Below, in pieces: positions 1 to 7,039 of a DNA stretch of 11,838 nucleotides. The DNA lies in the NCBI GenBank assembly GCA_025359355.1, contig JANYGR010000075.1, positions 1-11,838 on the forward strand, read 5' to 3'. This DNA is from Bacteroidota bacterium. GTDB lineage: Bacteria; Bacteroidota; Bacteroidia; B-17B0; Aurantibacillaceae. The position numbers were made by a program, and so were the translations under genes. Numbering within the stretch: the stretch's first letter is position 1; each line of letters begins with the position of its first letter. Under the pieces are notes generated by a model, which saw only the letters and a list, made by a program, of their open reading frames with translations, was not told where the DNA came from and did not search any database.

Positions 1-824
1 CCACATGGCGCCACAATAGCTCTTCCTAATTCGAAGTGAACTTCTTGATTGGTACGTGGTTCTAAAAATGTATGAAACACCTTAAAGTAAGCCGCGAAAT
101 CAATGATGGCTTCTTTATCAGGCTCATGGTAATTAATTCCAACGCCACCGCCCACATTAATTATTGGTAAATCGAAACCCTTATTTAAAAAATAAGTATT
201 GATTTCATTCACACGTGCACACAGTTTTTTAAACGGTGATAAATCTGTTATTTGTGAACCGATATGAAAATGTAATCCTATGAGTTTAAGATGTGGCAAG
301 CGTTTCAACAAATCAATCACTGTTTCAAATTGATAGGGATTGATACCGAATTTATTTTCTTCTAAGCCCGTTGTAATATATTTATGCGTGTGCGCATCTA
401 CATTAGGATTGATGCGTAAGGCAATGGAGGCTACTTTATTTTTTACTTGTGCTAATTCATTAATCACTTCGAGCTCTTGTAAACTCTCTACATTGAAACA
501 AAAAATAGATTGATCTAATGCATCATTTATTTCCGCATCACTTTTTCCAACGCCTGCAAATACAATATCAGTAGCCGCAAAGCCATTTTCAATAGCGCAC
601 TTAACTTCATTGCCACTCACGCAATCGGCACCCAAACCAGCTTGTTTAATACAGGCTATAATTTTAGGATTGGCATTTGCTTTAAATGCATAGTGCACAT
701 GATAGCCATATTTTTTTCGTTCTGCATTAACAATAGCTAAGGTTTTATTGAGTAAATCCAAATCGTAGTAATAAAACGGTGTTTGGTGTAGTTGTATTTT
801 TTGAACAATTTCTTTCGTGAACAT
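1..824 (-). CDS. lysA: Diaminopimelate decarboxylase, N-terminal 274 residues (gene runs off the window edge)
   Basis: PLP-dependent enzyme that decarboxylates meso-diaminopimelate to L-lysine, the last step of the DAP lysine pathway; cytoplasmic. Translating the minus strand from the ATG at 824-822 gives an open frame to the window edge. The fold-type III decarboxylase signatures are visible in order: YAFKANANP with the PLP lysine at K48, GADCVSGNE, ALRINPNV, GLHFHIGSQ, the phosphate-binding VGGGVGINY, and FELGRAIVAPCG near the edge. Family members are about 400 residues, so roughly the last third, including the substrate-binding Cys/Tyr region, lies outside. It is downstream of and co-directional with aspartokinase, with a 77-base gap, so the two are probably co-transcribed. 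A related PLP decarboxylase (ornithine/arginine or carboxynorspermidine) is possible but less likely given the aspartokinase neighbour. Confidence 0.9.
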   Translation of the reverse strand, partial: MFTKEIVQKIQLHQTPFYYYDLDLLNKTLAIVNAERKKYGYHVHYAFKANANPKIIACIKQAGLGADCVSGNEVKCAIENGFAATDIVFAGVGKSDAEINDALDQSIFCFNVESLQELEVINELAQVKNKVASIALRINPNVDAHTHKYITTGLEENKFGINPYQFETVIDLLKRLPHLKLIGLHFHIGSQITDLSPFKKLCARVNEINTYFLNKGFDLPIINVGGGVGINYHEPDKEAIIDFAAYFKVFHTFLEPRTNQEVHFELGRAIVAPC

Positions 825-901
825 ATTCTAAATAATTTTTAGGTATAAATGATGGATGATTAATTATCACATGAACTCATCATCAAATTATCAAATCAAT
901 A

Positions 902-2245
902 TTAGTAACCAAAAAGTCCTTTATTTAAAGCCATGAGCGCTTCTTTTTTTTGAGTAGAATCTACTAACACACTGATGTTATTAGAACTACCACCATAAGA
1001 CACCATCCGTAGCGGAATATCTTTTATAGCTTCTAATACTTTAAAACCATAGCCCGCTTTATTTTTTGGTAAATTGCCCACTATACAAATAATTGTTTGT
1101 TCTTTCTCTACCTCAACATTTGCAAACTCCTCTAACTCTTTGGTAATTTCTTTTAAATGAGTATCGTTGTCAATAGTTAAAGAAACTGCTATTTCAGAGG
1201 TAGTGATCATATCTATAGATGTTTTATAACGTTCAAAAATATCGAATACCGCTCTCAAAAATCCATGAGCTAATAACATGCGATCACTTTTAATATTGAT
1301 AGCACAAATACCATCTTTTGCTGCCACTGCTTTAATCCCTTCTTCGCTATGGCTATTAGAAATGACTGTTCCTAGTGCATCTGGCTGCATCGTGTTTTTT
1401 AATAACACAGGAATATTTCTTTTTTGTGCAGGTAAAATACAAGTTGGATGTAAAATTTTTGCGCCGAAATAGGCTAACTCAGCCGCTTCATCAAAACTTA
1501 ATTGATAAATCGCATGTGTTTTATTTACGATACGCGGATCGTTATTATGCATCCCATCTATGTCTGTCCAAATTTGAACTTCCTTGGCACGTATTGCTGC
1601 GCCTATGATAGAAGCCGTGTAGTCACTTCCGCCGCGTTTCAAATTATCTATTTCTCCAAATGCATTTCTACATATATAACCTTGTGTAATAAAAATAGTT
1701 GTTGTTGGATATTTAGCTAATTCTAAATTCAAATTGTTTTCAATGTAAGCTAATTGCGGCTCTTCATTTTCATCAATACGCATAAAATTAAGCGCAGGAA
1801 TTAAAGCGGCCGTCATACCAATTTCTTGTAAATGAAAATAAAACAGAGCAGTGCTTAGTAATTCTCCTTGAGCTAAAATCGCTTTTTCTTCATTTGATGT
1901 AAACATGTCTAAAGTGAAGGAACGCAAGTGATTGAAATGATTTTTAATCAAATCAATTCCCTTTGTTTTAAATTCTTCTTTGGAATACAACGCATCAACT
2001 TCCTTTAAATACAAGCTTTCTAAAGCATTTATGTAATCATTAGCGATTTGATGTTGTTTATTAAATAACGCTTTACAAATGTCTACTAATTTATTGGTAG
2101 TACCACTCATTGCTGACAATACCACTATTTTTTTTTCGTCACTCGAAATTAAGTTCACCAGTGCTTTCATCCGTTCTGCACTTCCTACGCTTGTTCCGCC
2201 AAATTTTAAAATTACCATTTTGCTGTTGTTATTGTTTTTAGTCAT
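902..2245 (-). CDS. lysC: Aspartokinase, monofunctional, with C-terminal ACT domains
   Basis: Phosphorylates L-aspartate to 4-aspartyl phosphate, the entry step to lysine, threonine, methionine and DAP; cytoplasmic. The 447-residue length is typical of a monofunctional enzyme. The amino-acid kinase domain covers about residues 10-300: KFGGTSVGS at 14-22, AQGELLSTA near 125, LKRGGSDYTAS at 202-212, and WTDIDGMHNNDPRIV at 226-240 (the usual T-D-(V/I)-D-G ... DPR element). Two ACT regulatory domains follow, about 310-375 (TTSEIAVSLTID) and 383-447 (VSYGGSSNNISVLV), so allosteric feedback, probably by lysine and/or threonine, is expected. No homoserine dehydrogenase is fused. A second possible start is M10 just before VILKFGG; the upstream ATG is kept because there is no strong reason to prefer the other. 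It is followed by lysA, and direct repeats lie just upstream. Confidence 0.95.
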   Translation of the reverse strand: MTKNNNNSKMVILKFGGTSVGSAERMKALVNLISSDEKKIVVLSAMSGTTNKLVDICKALFNKQHQIANDYINALESLYLKEVDALYSKEEFKTKGIDLIKNHFNHLRSFTLDMFTSNEEKAILAQGELLSTALFYFHLQEIGMTAALIPALNFMRIDENEEPQLAYIENNLNLELAKYPTTTIFITQGYICRNAFGEIDNLKRGGSDYTASIIGAAIRAKEVQIWTDIDGMHNNDPRIVNKTHAIYQLSFDEAAELAYFGAKILHPTCILPAQKRNIPVLLKNTMQPDALGTVISNSHSEEGIKAVAAKDGICAINIKSDRMLLAHGFLRAVFDIFERYKTSIDMITTSEIAVSLTIDNDTHLKEITKELEEFANVEVEKEQTIICIVGNLPKNKAGYGFKVLEAIKDIPLRMVSYGGSSNNISVLVDSTQKKEALMALNKGLFGY

Positions 2246-2254
2246 TAAATAAAA

Positions 2255-2286
2255 ATCGTTTAAATGTATCGTTTAAAAATCGTTCA
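2255..2286 (-). repeat. Three short direct repeats (ATCGTT core) upstream of aspartokinase
   Basis: Read on the plus strand, ATCGTTTAAA occurs exactly at 2255-2264 and 2268-2277, and a diverged third copy (ATCGTTCA) at 2279-2286. The spacings are 13 and 11 bases, about one helical turn. They fill nearly the whole space between the aspartokinase start (2245) and the terminator of the preceding gene (2290-2321), where the lysC-lysA promoter must lie. This suggests binding sites for a regulator on one face of the helix, but AT-rich DNA makes chance repeats likelier and no regulator is identified. Confidence 0.4.
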
Positions 2287-2289
2287 TAA

Positions 2290-2321
2290 AAAAATCCCAT
2301 ACAAACTTGTATGGGATTTTT
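2290..2321 (-). terminator. Rho-independent terminator of the T9SS-exported protein gene
   Basis: A perfect inverted repeat pairs 2290-2304 with 2307-2321 (core ATCCCATACAA / TTGTATGGGAT), with the innermost pairs opening into the loop. On the minus strand the stem runs into seven T residues, about 24 bases after the stop codon at 2345. The plus-strand side has only five Ts, so the main use is to end transcription of the upstream minus-strand gene before lysC. Confidence 0.85.
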
Positions 2322-2344
2322 AAGTTTGCAAAAATGAATCTATG

Positions 2345-4996
2345 TTACTGTTTAAGTACCTTATAAGTTCTGATAGCATCTTTAGTTTCTAAACGTAAAT
2401 AATAAATACCGTTTGCTAAATCAGTAATATTAATTGTTTGAGAAATTAAACCATTTCCGCTAACTGCTTCTTTATATACCACTCTTCCATCTATACTCAT
2501 AACACTGATGTTTCCAGAGATATTAGACGACGAGCTAATTTCGAAAGTAAATTCTCCAGTGTTTGGATTAGGATATACGTTTAATCCTAAATCACTTGTT
2601 AACTCATCTATACCAACACAAGCATCTACTACTAAAGTATCTTTAGCGGTATTGCTGCATCCATTCGGTCCTTTATAACTATACATAATAATATACGAAC
2701 CTTGGCCAGCAACATTTGCATTAAATGTACTTCCACTCACACCCGATCCAATATATGTTCCACCTGCCGGAGTACCTTCTGTAAGTGGTCTTCCGGATAC
2801 AGTAGGGCAAAAATGTGTTTGTCCCGTAAATACTAATCCAACTGTTGGTTTAGGTTTAGAAACAACATTTATTGCATCAGATGATTTACAACCAGAAGCA
2901 TTCGTTACTAATACAGAATATGTTCCTGCGGTACCAACAGTTATAGATGGTGTATTCGCACCTGTGTTCCATAATATGGCACTACCTGCATTACCACAAT
3001 ACAAATGAATGGTTGATCCTGCACAATAAGCTGTATCTGGCCCTAGAGTAACAATAGGCAAAGTACCAACAGTTACTTTAATGGTATCAGTTAAAGAACA
3101 ACCATTGCTATTCGTTCCTCTCACCCAATATTTTCCAGTTGTATTTACTGTAAATGTCGATGCTAAGGATCCATTATTCCACAAAAAGCTATTAGCCGTT
3201 GTGTTAGCATTTAACACAAAAGGTGTGGCACATATCGTTGTATCATTTCCTAATTTTGGGTTGGGTGTTGGTTTAACGTGTATGTGAATTGTATCATAAG
3301 ACGAGCAACCTGCTACATTTGCTGAAATCGTATATGTTTTAGATCCACTTAAATTTGCAATTGGATTAGCAATATTAGAAGCAGATAATTCTGTTGCGGG
3401 AGTCCAAGTATAATTTACAACGGTTGGCTGACCAAAATACATATTAGGACGTCTTGTTGATGAGCTTGTTATGACTGTACTTGTACAAACAGTTGGATCT
3501 GAATCTGCCGAATACCAAACAGATGCTGTAAATGGCAGCAAACTAGAATTGAAAGATACATTACTTGAAAAATTACTTAAATCATTAAAACAAGTTTCTA
3601 CAAGAACGTTATCAATTCCATTCCAATTAAATACAGTAGAAAAAGTATGTATATTTATTCCTAAAGTTGGTGTGTAAGATACAGTTGAATAACAATTGGT
3701 TAATGGAGTCGCTTGGAAAGCTGTTAAAGAAGTGATGGTTGTTGTTCCCATTGAAATTTGAAATCCATCTAAAGGAATAGTTGAATTCAAATTAACAGCA
3801 TCAAAAGCTAATGTGTTTATATTTCCTGCTGTTAATCCAGCTAACTGCAATTCAGCTGCAGTAAATAGAAATTGATGTCTAGCTCCACCATACCAATTAC
3901 CATAAGGCGCAGGGTACGTCGAAGATGAATTAGTTAATGTACCCGCTCCAACTTGTTTTGAAGGGTTATAAGTAGCATTTAATTGAACAGGAACGCCTAA
4001 ACAAACGGTGTCATTAGGCGAAACAGTCGTTTTAAAGAAAGGGTTTTTAACTCGTGTTACAGATACTGTATCATTTAAAACGGAACCATCCCCAGTTACT
4101 GTTGTGTATGCTTTTAACGTGTACGTACCCATACTTGTCATATTATATGTCGTTGTCATTGTATAATCTTGAGTAGACGCTGTTGCTAATGTACCAGTGT
4201 TTACAGCTAATGTATAAGTAGCAACTGTTGGTCCAGTAGATTTAACAGTAATAACCGTTGGAGTTACCGAAAAATCAGCAGTTGCCGATCCATAATTAGT
4301 AACGCGAGCTACAATCGTATCAACAGTAAAACATTTATTTGTGCTAGAAGGTTTTATTATACCAGAAACACCTAAATCCAAAGGAGTAGGTGTAATTAAC
4401 GTAACATTATAATCTTCTACTTCTCCCCAAGCTGGACTAGTGCAAGGACCAGGAGCTATGCTTGATTCCGTTTCTATAACACGCATTCGAGTAGTTCCTG
4501 GTAAAGCAGTCATAGGAATAGTAATACCTCCTGCGGCAGTCAATACAGTTCCCGCAATAGCAAACGAGGTATTAGGCGACATATAAATATTCTCCCCTGG
4601 ATCAGTAAATAATCCATTATGATTATAATCGATCCATACTCCAGCTATACCGCTATAACCAAAAGTACCGCACATCCCTATTGTTAGAGATAAAGGGTAA
4701 TTACCTCCAATAGTTAAAACAGGTGCTGGAACAGTAGCTGTATAATTACTGTATTCATAGGCAACAGAGCCTGCTCCACCAACAGAGCCACAGGTACTCG
4801 TATTATTTAAGGCTCCAAAGGTTACATTAAAAATTTCATCATCAGCTGTTGATGTTGCTGCTGCTGCGCAATATGTTTGAGCGTTTACTGAAGTCATTCC
4901 GAAAAACACTAAACCAATAAACATCACTAATGTGTTTACCTTAAAGGGTTTTAAAAGAGTTGTATGGCTAAAAGTAGTAAAGTAGATTTTTTTCAT
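2345..4996 (-). CDS. Secreted multidomain protein: GEVEDY domain, Ig-like repeats and type IX secretion C-terminal tail
   Basis: Likely exported through Sec and then the type IX secretion system to the cell surface or medium; its ligand is unknown. The longest frame starts at 5086, but the ATG at 4996 is preferred because it directly opens a signal peptide (MKK..., hydrophobic core, VNA|QTYC with cleavage near residue 39), giving 883 residues. Numbering from that start: a GEVEDY-type domain at about 40-200 (GEVEDYNV at 191-198); a CARDB/Ig-like region at about 204-316; an Ig-like domain at about 321-574 split by an inserted module of about 180 residues (346-525, beginning KQVGAGTL and ending RRPNMYFG); two similar Ig/PKD-like repeats at about 577-644 and 646-715 (each with LG.DT..C ... 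LWN.G ... GC..(T/S)D); another Ig-like unit to about 792; and a type A sorting domain at about 800-883 (NVYPNPNTGEF, SIDGRVVY, LANGIYYLRL, ending KVLKQ). It stands alone between a terminator and a divergent promoter region. Confidence 0.88.
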   Translation of the reverse strand: MKKIYFTTFSHTTLLKPFKVNTLVMFIGLVFFGMTSVNAQTYCAAAATSTADDEIFNVTFGALNNTSTCGSVGGAGSVAYEYSNYTATVPAPVLTIGGNYPLSLTIGMCGTFGYSGIAGVWIDYNHNGLFTDPGENIYMSPNTSFAIAGTVLTAAGGITIPMTALPGTTRMRVIETESSIAPGPCTSPAWGEVEDYNVTLITPTPLDLGVSGIIKPSSTNKCFTVDTIVARVTNYGSATADFSVTPTVITVKSTGPTVATYTLAVNTGTLATASTQDYTMTTTYNMTSMGTYTLKAYTTVTGDGSVLNDTVSVTRVKNPFFKTTVSPNDTVCLGVPVQLNATYNPSKQVGAGTLTNSSSTYPAPYGNWYGGARHQFLFTAAELQLAGLTAGNINTLAFDAVNLNSTIPLDGFQISMGTTTITSLTAFQATPLTNCYSTVSYTPTLGINIHTFSTVFNWNGIDNVLVETCFNDLSNFSSNVSFNSSLLPFTASVWYSADSDPTVCTSTVITSSSTRRPNMYFGQPTVVNYTWTPATELSASNIANPIANLSGSKTYTISANVAGCSSYDTIHIHVKPTPNPKLGNDTTICATPFVLNANTTANSFLWNNGSLASTFTVNTTGKYWVRGTNSNGCSLTDTIKVTVGTLPIVTLGPDTAYCAGSTIHLYCGNAGSAILWNTGANTPSITVGTAGTYSVLVTNASGCKSSDAINVVSKPKPTVGLVFTGQTHFCPTVSGRPLTEGTPAGGTYIGSGVSGSTFNANVAGQGSYIIMYSYKGPNGCSNTAKDTLVVDACVGIDELTSDLGLNVYPNPNTGEFTFEISSSSNISGNISVMSIDGRVVYKEAVSGNGLISQTINITDLANGIYYLRLETKDAIRTYKVLKQ

Positions 4997-5317
4997 CTGT
5001 TGAAATGATTTAATTGTCTGTGTAAATAATGTGTTCCTACAAAAATATTGTATTTTTTTTGTAATTCCTAAACCAAAAGTTAACAATTATCGTATTCCAG
5101 TGAGCATAAACTTTACAAATCAAGTCTAAGGAGATCGATTTGTTAAAACAGATGGTCTCCCAAGATTTAATGAAAATGAACTATTAAAGTCGTTTTTAGC
5201 CCCATATTCCAAGCTATTTATTCGATTTTTACTCAAAATTTGTTAAACTTCAGATTAATAAAAAAATATACCCGAATTTTACATAAGCTCTAAATACTAA
5301 TTAGTACTTTTACTGCC
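4997..5317. other. Divergent intergenic region, 321 bases
   Basis: This is the space between the preferred start of the minus-strand T9SS substrate and the plus-strand tatA start. It should hold both promoters. Only the minus-strand -7 box at 5040-5047 is recognisable; no convincing plus-strand TTTG/TAnnTTTG pair was found before tatA. A weak imperfect hairpin can be drawn (AAATC 5117-5121 with GATTT 5164-5168, and GGAGA 5130-5134 with TCTCC 5156-5160). No RNA gene, known riboswitch or convincing small reading frame was seen. Confidence 0.6.
5040..5047 (-). promoter_or_regulatory. Candidate Bacteroidota -7 promoter box for the T9SS-exported protein gene
   Basis: On the minus strand this reads TATTTTTG, an exact match to the TAnnTTTG -7 consensus of the primary sigma factor in Bacteroides/Flavobacterium. 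A TTTG occurs about 26 bases upstream, somewhat farther than the usual spacing of a -33 element. Transcription would begin a few bases downstream, leaving a leader of roughly 35 bases before the ATG at 4996. The longer start at 5086 would lie upstream of the transcript, which supports the shorter start. AT-rich DNA makes chance matches possible. Confidence 0.4.
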
Positions 5318-5581
5318 ATGATTAATCTATTTGTATTATTCCTTAATTTAGGTGGTGGCGAAGTCGTTGTGGTTTTACTCGTGATTTTACTTCTGTTTGG
5401 AGGCAAAGGCGTTCCAAATATTGCACGTGCCTTGGGAAAAGGAATCAGAGAATTTAAAGATGCTGCTAACGGTATTCAAAAAGACATTCAGCAAAACACA
5501 ACAGGTTTATCAAATACCATTCAAGAACATATTCAGGAAGTAAAAAAAAGCGTGGATACGTTAACCGAATCCGATAAATAG
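5318..5581 (+). CDS. tatA: Sec-independent (Tat) translocase subunit, TatA family
   Basis: TatA forms the membrane-weakening oligomer through which folded twin-arginine substrates cross the inner membrane, together with TatC (no tatC is in the window). The 87-residue protein has the family layout: a short N-terminus with LNLGGGE at 9-15, one membrane helix at about 15-27 (VVVVLLVILLLFG), the F27-G28 hinge followed by K30 and P33, an amphipathic helix (IARALGKGIREFKDA, about 35-49), and a polar, charged C-terminal tail. Bacteroidota TatA proteins typically carry this LNLGGGE start and GKGIREFKDA helix. TatB and TatA cannot be separated by sequence alone, but the short tail favours TatA/E. It is the first gene of a plus-strand operon; the next gene starts 9 bases after its stop. 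Confidence 0.93.
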   Translation: MINLFVLFLNLGGGEVVVVLLVILLLFGGKGVPNIARALGKGIREFKDAANGIQKDIQQNTTGLSNTIQEHIQEVKKSVDTLTESDK

Positions 5582-5590
5582 TTTTATTTA

Positions 5591-6151
5591 ATGAACTATT
5601 CTATTTTCAAATACAAAAAATTACTGTTTCTATTTTTACCTCTATTTACCATTAGTTGCACACCCGAAGTAAAAGAGGAAAAGCCTGTGTTTAACCAAGT
5701 AAAGGTAAAACAACAGTTTATTAAGGCCAATCAACAGGTTGTTATAAAAGAAACTGATGAAATGGATTATTACCAAAAATCTCATCAAATGCCTTTTATC
5801 AAAACCACAAGCGGCATTCGTTACTACATCTATAAACATACTACTAAAGGCGATTCTATTAAGGACGGTAACATTATTAAAATGAATTACACGGTATCTT
5901 TATTAGATGGCACAGAATGCTATTCATCTAAAACAGATGGCATTAAAGAATTTAAAGTTGGTATGGAAAATATTGAAGACGGTTTACATAAAGCTGTCTT
6001 ATTTTTAAAATCCGGAGACAAGGCATTGATATTAATCCCTTCCCATTTGGCGCATGGCTTAATGGGAGATTCTAAAAAAATTCCACCGCAATCCCCTATC
6101 TTATACGATGTAGAAATTTTGAGTGTTAAACATAGCGATGAAAAAAAATAA
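5591..6151 (+). CDS. gldI: GldI-like FKBP-family lipoprotein with degenerate active site
   Basis: A 186-residue envelope lipoprotein of the FKBP-type PPIase superfamily, most like gliding-motility lipoprotein GldI in size, charged helical N-terminal region and FKBP C-terminus. Signal peptide residues 1-22 end in LFTISC, with lipidated C23; the mature start CTPEVKEEK is acidic/charged and vaguely recalls a surface-export signal. Residues about 35-65 look helical (dimerisation-type) and the FKBP domain spans about 72-180 (IKMNYTVSLLDGT, LILIPSHLAHGLMGD, ILYDVEIL). Compared with human FKBP12, the F36-D37 pair is C110-Y111, W59 is L132 and Y82 is H155, so prolyl isomerase activity is doubtful and a chaperone or structural role is more likely. 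The fold call is firm; the gldI symbol rests on remembered family resemblance and is less certain. The end overlaps the next gene by 14 bases. Confidence 0.65.
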   Translation: MNYSIFKYKKLLFLFLPLFTISCTPEVKEEKPVFNQVKVKQQFIKANQQVVIKETDEMDYYQKSHQMPFIKTTSGIRYYIYKHTTKGDSIKDGNIIKMNYTVSLLDGTECYSSKTDGIKEFKVGMENIEDGLHKAVLFLKSGDKALILIPSHLAHGLMGDSKKIPPQSPILYDVEILSVKHSDEKK

Positions 6152-7031
6152 AATATTTCCCTATTCTTTATGTTTAGCTATACTATTTATTGTTGCAGGC
6201 TGTCAAAAACATACATCTGCTATTGAAGGCTATACAAGGAACGACAATAGTTTTTATTTTAAATTACTAGCATTAGGTGATGGTAATGATCACCCCTTGC
6301 CAGACCAAGTATTAGTAGTTGATGCTGTTATGAGAACTCAAGCAGATTCTGTATTTTGGGATACGAAGCATGATGCGCAAAATGGTCTTTACATTGTGTT
6401 ATCAAAAAACGAATTAGCACATTCTTGCAATCCCTATTTTTTAACTATGGTTGAAGGCGATAGCGCCTCTTTTTATATTAACCCAAAAGTGTTTTTTCGA
6501 AATTATTTCGACACAGTTGTTCCTTCTTTTTGTGCTAAAGATTCATTAATTAAAATGGATATTAAACTAAACCAAATCATCTCTAAAGGCGAATACAACG
6601 CTCTCAAAAAAATGATGGAGTATAGAGATTCAGAGGATTTAGAACTTAAAGAACTTAAAGAAATTGATGCTTACGTATCGAAAAACTATCCATCTGCTGA
6701 TTTTGATTGTGACGGCATCTATATGCTCGAAAAAGAAAAAACAAACAGTCAACCTATCGTAATGGGTAACCGCATCAAGATTGAATATGAAGGTTTCTTT
6801 TTAGATGGGAAAGCAGTTGATAATACGAAACAAGAACTCGAATTTATTTATGGAACTCCCGACCAATTAATCAAAGGGTTAAATATTGTTATCGGCACAT
6901 TAAAAAAAGGTGAATTTGTAAAAATAATAGTACCTTCACGCCTCGCTTTTGGGGAAAAAGGTAGTAGTAATGGTTCTATACAGCCTTATACGCCATTAGT
7001 GTACAACTTAAAAATAATTGATATAAAATAA
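6138..7031 (+). CDS. FKBP-family lipoprotein with two FKBP-like halves, both degenerate
   Basis: A 297-residue lipoprotein predicted to face the periplasm. The ATG at 6138 is chosen over an in-frame GTG at 6123 because MKKNK begins a normal signal peptide ending in LFIVAGC, with lipidated C22. An N-terminal half (about 28-147) begins with EGYTRNDNSFYFKL and contains EGDSASFYINPKVFF; it aligns by eye with the same half of the next gene (EGYTKAENGLHYKF, KNDSASFVVSADSFY) and looks like a worn FKBP domain. A charged helical linker (about 150-182) leads to a C-terminal FKBP domain at about 190-297 (IKIEYEGFFLDGK, IIVPSRLAFGEKG, LVYNLKIIDIK). In that domain F36 is V227 (D228 kept), W59 is L248 and Y82 is F271, so catalysis is doubtful. 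Three extra cysteines (97, 132, 191) may form a disulfide. It overlaps the preceding gene by 14 bases and is followed after 8 bases by its paralogue. Confidence 0.8.
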   Translation: MKKNKIFPYSLCLAILFIVAGCQKHTSAIEGYTRNDNSFYFKLLALGDGNDHPLPDQVLVVDAVMRTQADSVFWDTKHDAQNGLYIVLSKNELAHSCNPYFLTMVEGDSASFYINPKVFFRNYFDTVVPSFCAKDSLIKMDIKLNQIISKGEYNALKKMMEYRDSEDLELKELKEIDAYVSKNYPSADFDCDGIYMLEKEKTNSQPIVMGNRIKIEYEGFFLDGKAVDNTKQELEFIYGTPDQLIKGLNIVIGTLKKGEFVKIIVPSRLAFGEKGSSNGSIQPYTPLVYNLKIIDIK

Positions 7032-7039
7032 CAAACAAC

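Noticed and set aside
825..901. Possible lysine riboswitch or attenuator between aspartokinase and lysA
   Set aside because: Only 77 AT-rich bases with weak ATGATG/CATCAT complementarity and no T-run hairpin; read as a plain intergenic spacer.
1278..1720. Plus-strand open frames opposite aspartokinase
   Set aside because: Overlapping short frames in a strongly conserved enzyme gene, with no recognisable protein features.
3065..3268. Ig-like repeats as a possible DNA-level tandem repeat
   Set aside because: The two neighbouring units resemble each other in protein sequence only; the DNA has diverged too far to be a tandem repeat.
3081..3677. Plus-strand open frames opposite the T9SS-exported protein gene
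   Set aside because: They are antisense shadows: the minus-strand frame has clear domains throughout, and these lack recognisable sequence or start signals.
5117..5168. Hairpin in the divergent region as a regulatory RNA or riboswitch
   Set aside because: The stems are only 5 base pairs each with an asymmetric internal loop and large apical loop; no known riboswitch core was recognised.
5305..5312. TACTTTTA as a -7 box for tatA
   Set aside because: It differs from TAnnTTTG at the last base and lies only 5 bases before the ATG, leaving no room for a leader; no -33 partner was convincing.
6123..6137. In-frame GTG giving a five-residue longer start for the second PPIase lipoprotein
   Set aside because: It places MLNIA before the MKKNK signal peptide start; the ATG at 6138 gives a normal lipoprotein signal.
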